From the NCBI GenBank assembly GCA_963989245.1, contig OZ022339.1, forward strand, positions 42,663,934 through 42,727,933: a DNA stretch of 64,000 nucleotides. Reading direction: 5' to 3'. The translations under genes were made by a program, and so were the position numbers. Below are positions 60,943-64,000 of the stretch, piece by piece (position 1 is the stretch's first letter; each line of letters opens with the position of its first letter). The notes beneath the pieces are model-generated. The model did not search any database. It was given only the letters and a program-made list of their open reading frames with translations, and was not told where the DNA came from. Source of the DNA: Nansenia antarctica. Its lineage: Eukaryota > Chordata > Actinopteri > Argentiniformes > Microstomatidae.

Positions 60943-61951
60943 AAGGTAGAATGTGTAAATGAAGCTGGTCCAGTGTGAGTCTTGATTTACAATGTTTCAC
61001 AGCCCACTGACCCAGGTGCAGCTTGAGTCAGACAGGGAGTGATAAATATACACTTCACTGTGTGTGCTCTTTAGTATCTGTGTACGTGGTCTGTATGTAT
61101 GAATGTGACTGTGTGTGGTCTAGATTCTAGAAGTCCACTTCTAGATTCCACTTCTAGTCTCTAGAAGTGTGTATGAGTCACACGTGGGTTCAAATATAAT
61201 CAAAGCTTTGATTGAGCTTGCCTGGCTAGGGTTGGGCCGGTGGAAAGTATTATCAGGAGGATACAGTGTACAAGCTTACACCTTATTTCCACTGCACCGT
61301 TCATACTGTTATTTTGGCATTACACCCATCAAGAGCAGGAGCCGACATGTATTAAATTGATCAAATAACAAACAAACATTTTGCTACGGTAGCTAGCGAG
61401 GGAGAAACAAAGGTTCTTGAGCTAGGCTGGTGGGATCAACACTCATGTGGGGGGGTATGTATAATGTATTTAAGGTATTATCGGTGTAGCAGGTATTTTG
61501 GCAGGAGAGTAATACCAGTTTCTGATGCCAACCCTATCTACCTCTATCTATCTACCTCTATCTATCTACCTCTATCTATCTACCTCTATCTACAGTATCT
61601 ACCTCTATCTATCTACCTCTTTCTATCTGGAGGCGGCGGTAGCCTAGAGGTTAGAGAGGCCAGCTAGCAATCGTAAGGTTTCTGGTTTGATCCCCGCCTC
61701 AGGAGGGAGCTGGATGTGCCCTTGAGCAAGGCACTTAACCCCTAATTGCTCCAGGGGCGCCGACTAGGGCTGACCCTGTGCCTAGAGCAAAAAATACCAC
61801 AACAATTGATTGACAAGTTCATTGCATGGCAAATAAAAATATTATATTATTATTATTATTATTATTATTACCTTACCCCAAAGGCCTTCCAGGCAGACTC
61901 AAGCAAACGCTCAATACACAGATTTATACTATTTGAACTCTGGACGCTTGT

Positions 61952-61997
<46 letters not shown>

Positions 61998-62329
61998 GAA
62001 AGGGGGCAACATACTCTGCACTCGCACGTTGTACAGGGGTCCTTTTTCCATCTCTCTCCGTCCGATCGCTCGCGGCCCTCCACATCAGTGCAGTCTGTCT
62101 TACTCAGACGGGCTTCAAGTCTTTTAATCTGAAAAATAGACAGCCAGTGTGTTACGATTTTCTTTCTGCTAACAACCCCTCAACACCAACAGAACAGGGG
62201 TGGCAAGGGTTACAACAACAGGAGAGACAAGCTAACAGGAGTTACGACAACCATGATGGCATATCTATCTGTTAACCAATTCAAGAGTACCTGATCAAAA
62301 ACTCTACTCAATGCACATACACACACACA

Positions 62330-62405
<76 letters not shown>

Positions 62406-62986
62406 CGCTCACTAAAACCGAGGCAGCTATATTTAACCTTCTACTTTCAATAAATACCACTTAGTATTCAAAGAACTAGAACACGAAAGGGGCCAAGGCC
62501 AGGATGCAGGTCCCCTGTCCCTTTAAATCACTGAAGCCTCTGTTAAGAGTAAATTAAAGCCATGCTTGTGTACATTGGGAGTTTACCTACAGCAGTGTTT
62601 ACCATTGACCCACACCCCAGTGTGCTGCATGCTACATAATAGCACGGCTGGGTATCCTGTTTAATATGGGCTAATATAACACAGGCTTGTATAGGGACCC
62701 ACGTTTAGATTGGAGAATGTTCTGGATTCAACCTGGGTGAGCCTGCCTGCGCTTGCATGGACTTGTAGTGTAGAGGAAGGAGGTGCTATGGTGCTCTAAT
62801 CATAATCACTTTCCAAACATAAGGTTGTGGTTGTGTTTTGGACAACCCAGCTGAGATTTGTGTAACACTCAAAGCCTTCAGATTCAGATTTCATTTATCG
62901 TTCCCAAAAGATGAAATATGTGAAATAAAAGGGGCACCGTGTATGTTCCCTGTGTGTGTGTGTGTGTTTGTATGTGTGTGTGGGTG

Positions 62987-63023
<37 letters not shown>

Positions 63024-64000
63024 CATACATATGTATCTTTTATTTGCTTTACCGACCAACCCAGTTCATGAGCTGCCCTTGCTCACCTGCTTTCGTAAAC
63101 CTGTGATGGTCTTCTGCATATCTGTAACAAAGTCTTGGAAGTCATTCAGCGAGGGTTCAGTGCTTGGTTTCGAGGCGAGAGTGACATTCACAAGATTTTC
63201 AGAAGAGTCTTGCACTGGCCTGGAATAGATTAAAAACAAAAAGTCATTACATTTAGTTAGTTCATTATTATAGTTTTCAGGGCCCAGATTCAAGGGGCAT
63301 TTTACTCAAATGATGTACTAGTATGAATGAATGAATGAATGAATGAATGGACTTTATTGTCATTGCTACAGTACAGGTACCAAACAACGAAATTTAGGAG
63401 GGGTGGCTCCCCTGGTGTTAGGAAAGAAAAAAGAAAAAGAAAAAAAAAACGTAAAAAAAAAAATCACAAGAAGGGAAGGAGCTGGTTTACATAAATAAAG
63501 GCTATGTACACTATCCACTGTACTATACTGTACAGATAGACGACTAGGGTTGTATTAGTATTTCTCCTCAGTGCACAATTAGTATGTTCTTGAAATAGAA
63601 ATCTTTTGTGCATGCAAGCCTCATATACATCATAGTAGCAAGTTTACATTTACTTCCTACAATGTTATGTGTTATTTTTGAGTAAGATTCTACCTTTTAT
63701 GACCAAGGTTTCTCCTGTCTAGGCTTAATCAGAAATATTTGGTATCAAACTAATAATCAATAATACAAGTATTTAATTAAATAGCACAAGTTTAATCATG
63801 TAGTTAGTTAGTGTGTCTGTTACCTGTTCCCCTCCTCCGGTATGCTGTTGGCGGGGTTCTCCTCTGCGTAGCTCTGGTCCGCGGACCTCCTCCCCCGGAA
63901 GTGGTAGGACAGGGCGTTGAACTGACCCTTCGTCCTGCAGTCTGGAGGGGCAAACGCAACGAGATATCACACCCCGATGAGACAGCGAGGCAACAAGCAT
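60154..64000 (-). CDS. pxdn: Peroxidasin, 3' end (last four coding exons)
   Basis: Peroxidasin is a secreted haem peroxidase that makes the hypobromous acid used to form sulfilimine cross-links in collagen IV of basement membranes (family knowledge). Its order is LRR, Ig domains, peroxidase, a coiled-coil linker and a C-terminal VWC domain. Four minus-strand exons code for the end of this: 63941-63824, 63219-63087, 62128-62015 and 60306-60154. All junctions are GT-AG and in phase. Seen are CRTKGQFNALSYHFRGRRS (end of the peroxidase region), DFVTDMQKTITGLRKQIKRL (coiled coil) and a cysteine-rich VWC. The stop is TAA at 60156-60154. The rest of the gene lies beyond the right edge. Nothing is damaged in the visible part. 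Confidence 0.93.
60885..60940. repeat. (TG)n microsatellite in the last pxdn intron
   Basis: Pure TG run. Confidence 0.95.
61543..61627. repeat. CTATCTACCT-type tandem repeat
   Basis: A 14-bp unit (TACCTCTATCTATC) repeated about six times directly before a SINE. Confidence 0.85.
61628..61870 (+). mobile_element. tRNA-derived SINE in the last pxdn intron
   Basis: Plus strand carries an A box (TAGCCTAGAGG, 61640-61650) and a B box (GGTTTGATCCC, 61684-61694). A body with CCTTGAGCAAGGCACTTAAC follows, then a 3' end of (ATT)n. It lies antisense to pxdn. Target duplication is unclear because of the repeats on both sides. Confidence 0.75.
61953..61996. repeat. (TG)n microsatellite beside a pxdn donor
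   Basis: TG run whose right end is about 18 bases from the exon boundary at 62015. On the pxdn strand it is a (CA)n just inside the intron. Confidence 0.95.
62015..62128 (-). CDS. pxdn: pxdn exon (first half of VWC)
   Basis: Acceptor TCAG|ATT, donor CAGA|GTATGT; 114 bp, 38 whole codons. Reads IKRLEARLSKTDC and then ERWKKDPCTTCECR, the WxxDPCxxCxC start of a VWC domain. The donor lies 16 bases from a long (TG)n run. Confidence 0.92.
62320..62401. repeat. (CA)n-(CT)n microsatellite
   Basis: Short CA run followed by about 70 bp of CT in a pxdn intron. Confidence 0.95.
62957..63022. repeat. (TG)n microsatellite
   Basis: Interrupted TG run in a pxdn intron. Confidence 0.9.
63087..63219 (-). CDS. 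pxdn: pxdn exon (linker and coiled coil)
   Basis: Acceptor CCAG|GCC, donor GCAG|GTGAGC; 133 bp. Begins PVQDSSENLV, a poorly conserved linker, then FQDFVTDMQKTITGLRKQ. The last part is the trimerising helix found between peroxidase and VWC domains. Confidence 0.9.
63323..63405 (-). mobile_element. LINE 3' terminus in a pxdn intron
   Basis: Minus strand reads TTTCGTTGTTTGGTACCTG, then AATGACAATAAAGTCCATTC and a (CATT)n tail, the usual last bases of Rex-type fish LINEs. It is oriented along pxdn transcription, so it brings an AATAAA into the intron. Confidence 0.65.
63824..63941 (-). CDS. pxdn: pxdn exon (end of peroxidase region)
   Basis: Acceptor CCAG|AC, donor ACAG|GTAACA; 118 bp. Codes for CRTKGQFNALSYHFRGRRS and a variable stretch ending PEEGN. 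The split codons (GAC in, AGG out) join correctly to its neighbours. The first half is strongly conserved in peroxidasins. Confidence 0.9.

Overview
This window looks like ray-finned (teleost) fish chromosomal DNA. It has spliced genes with GT-AG introns, many (TG)n/(CA)n microsatellites, fish-type L2 and other LINEs, Tc1-like and hAT elements, tRNA-derived SINEs, and a fish TRIM gene of the TRIM35-like exon pattern. The species cannot be named from the sequence alone.

Three host genes are supported. (1) A TRIM gene on the minus strand (21916-26475) has six exons with one continuous frame: B-box, coiled coil, PRY-SPRY. No RING domain is visible. (2) A chemokine receptor of the CCR6 type on the plus strand (41480-42583) has its whole coding region in one exon behind a splice acceptor. 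(3) The 3' end of peroxidasin (pxdn) on the minus strand has its last four coding exons at 60154-63941, and the gene continues beyond the right edge. A possible fourth gene is a 104-codon minus-strand reading frame at 14151-14465 that I cannot identify.

Layout. 1-14150 is mostly non-coding with transposon debris: a Tc1-like element with an L2 tail nested in it, a deleted hAT element, a foldback MITE, a hAT transposase fragment and a 5'-truncated L2. 14764-18908 is a tandem array of about 1.94 kb units; each unit carries an L2 fragment inserted in a 12-bp minisatellite. 19073-21890 holds further LINE remains and a 66-bp satellite. 21916-26475 is the TRIM gene, with LINE pieces and a foldback in its introns. 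26793-29516 holds duplicated segments around a solo LTR. 29965-32611 and 37560-40950 are two very similar copies of one LINE. 34021-34975 is a Tc1-like remnant split by a SINE. ccr6 follows, with another LINE starting about 300 bp after its stop. 46328-48830 holds minus-strand LINE remains, including a restriction-like-endonuclease domain. 48831-60153 is largely non-coding with microsatellites and one more L2 copy (53905-55085) split by a small MITE. pxdn closes the window.

The host genes do not form a pathway or an operon. Two belong to immunity (TRIM family, chemokine receptor) and one to extracellular matrix assembly. I found no convincing new biological system. The most unusual items are the RING-less but otherwise intact TRIM gene, the nested tandem array, and the LTR whose intact pre-insertion site survives in an adjacent repeat copy.
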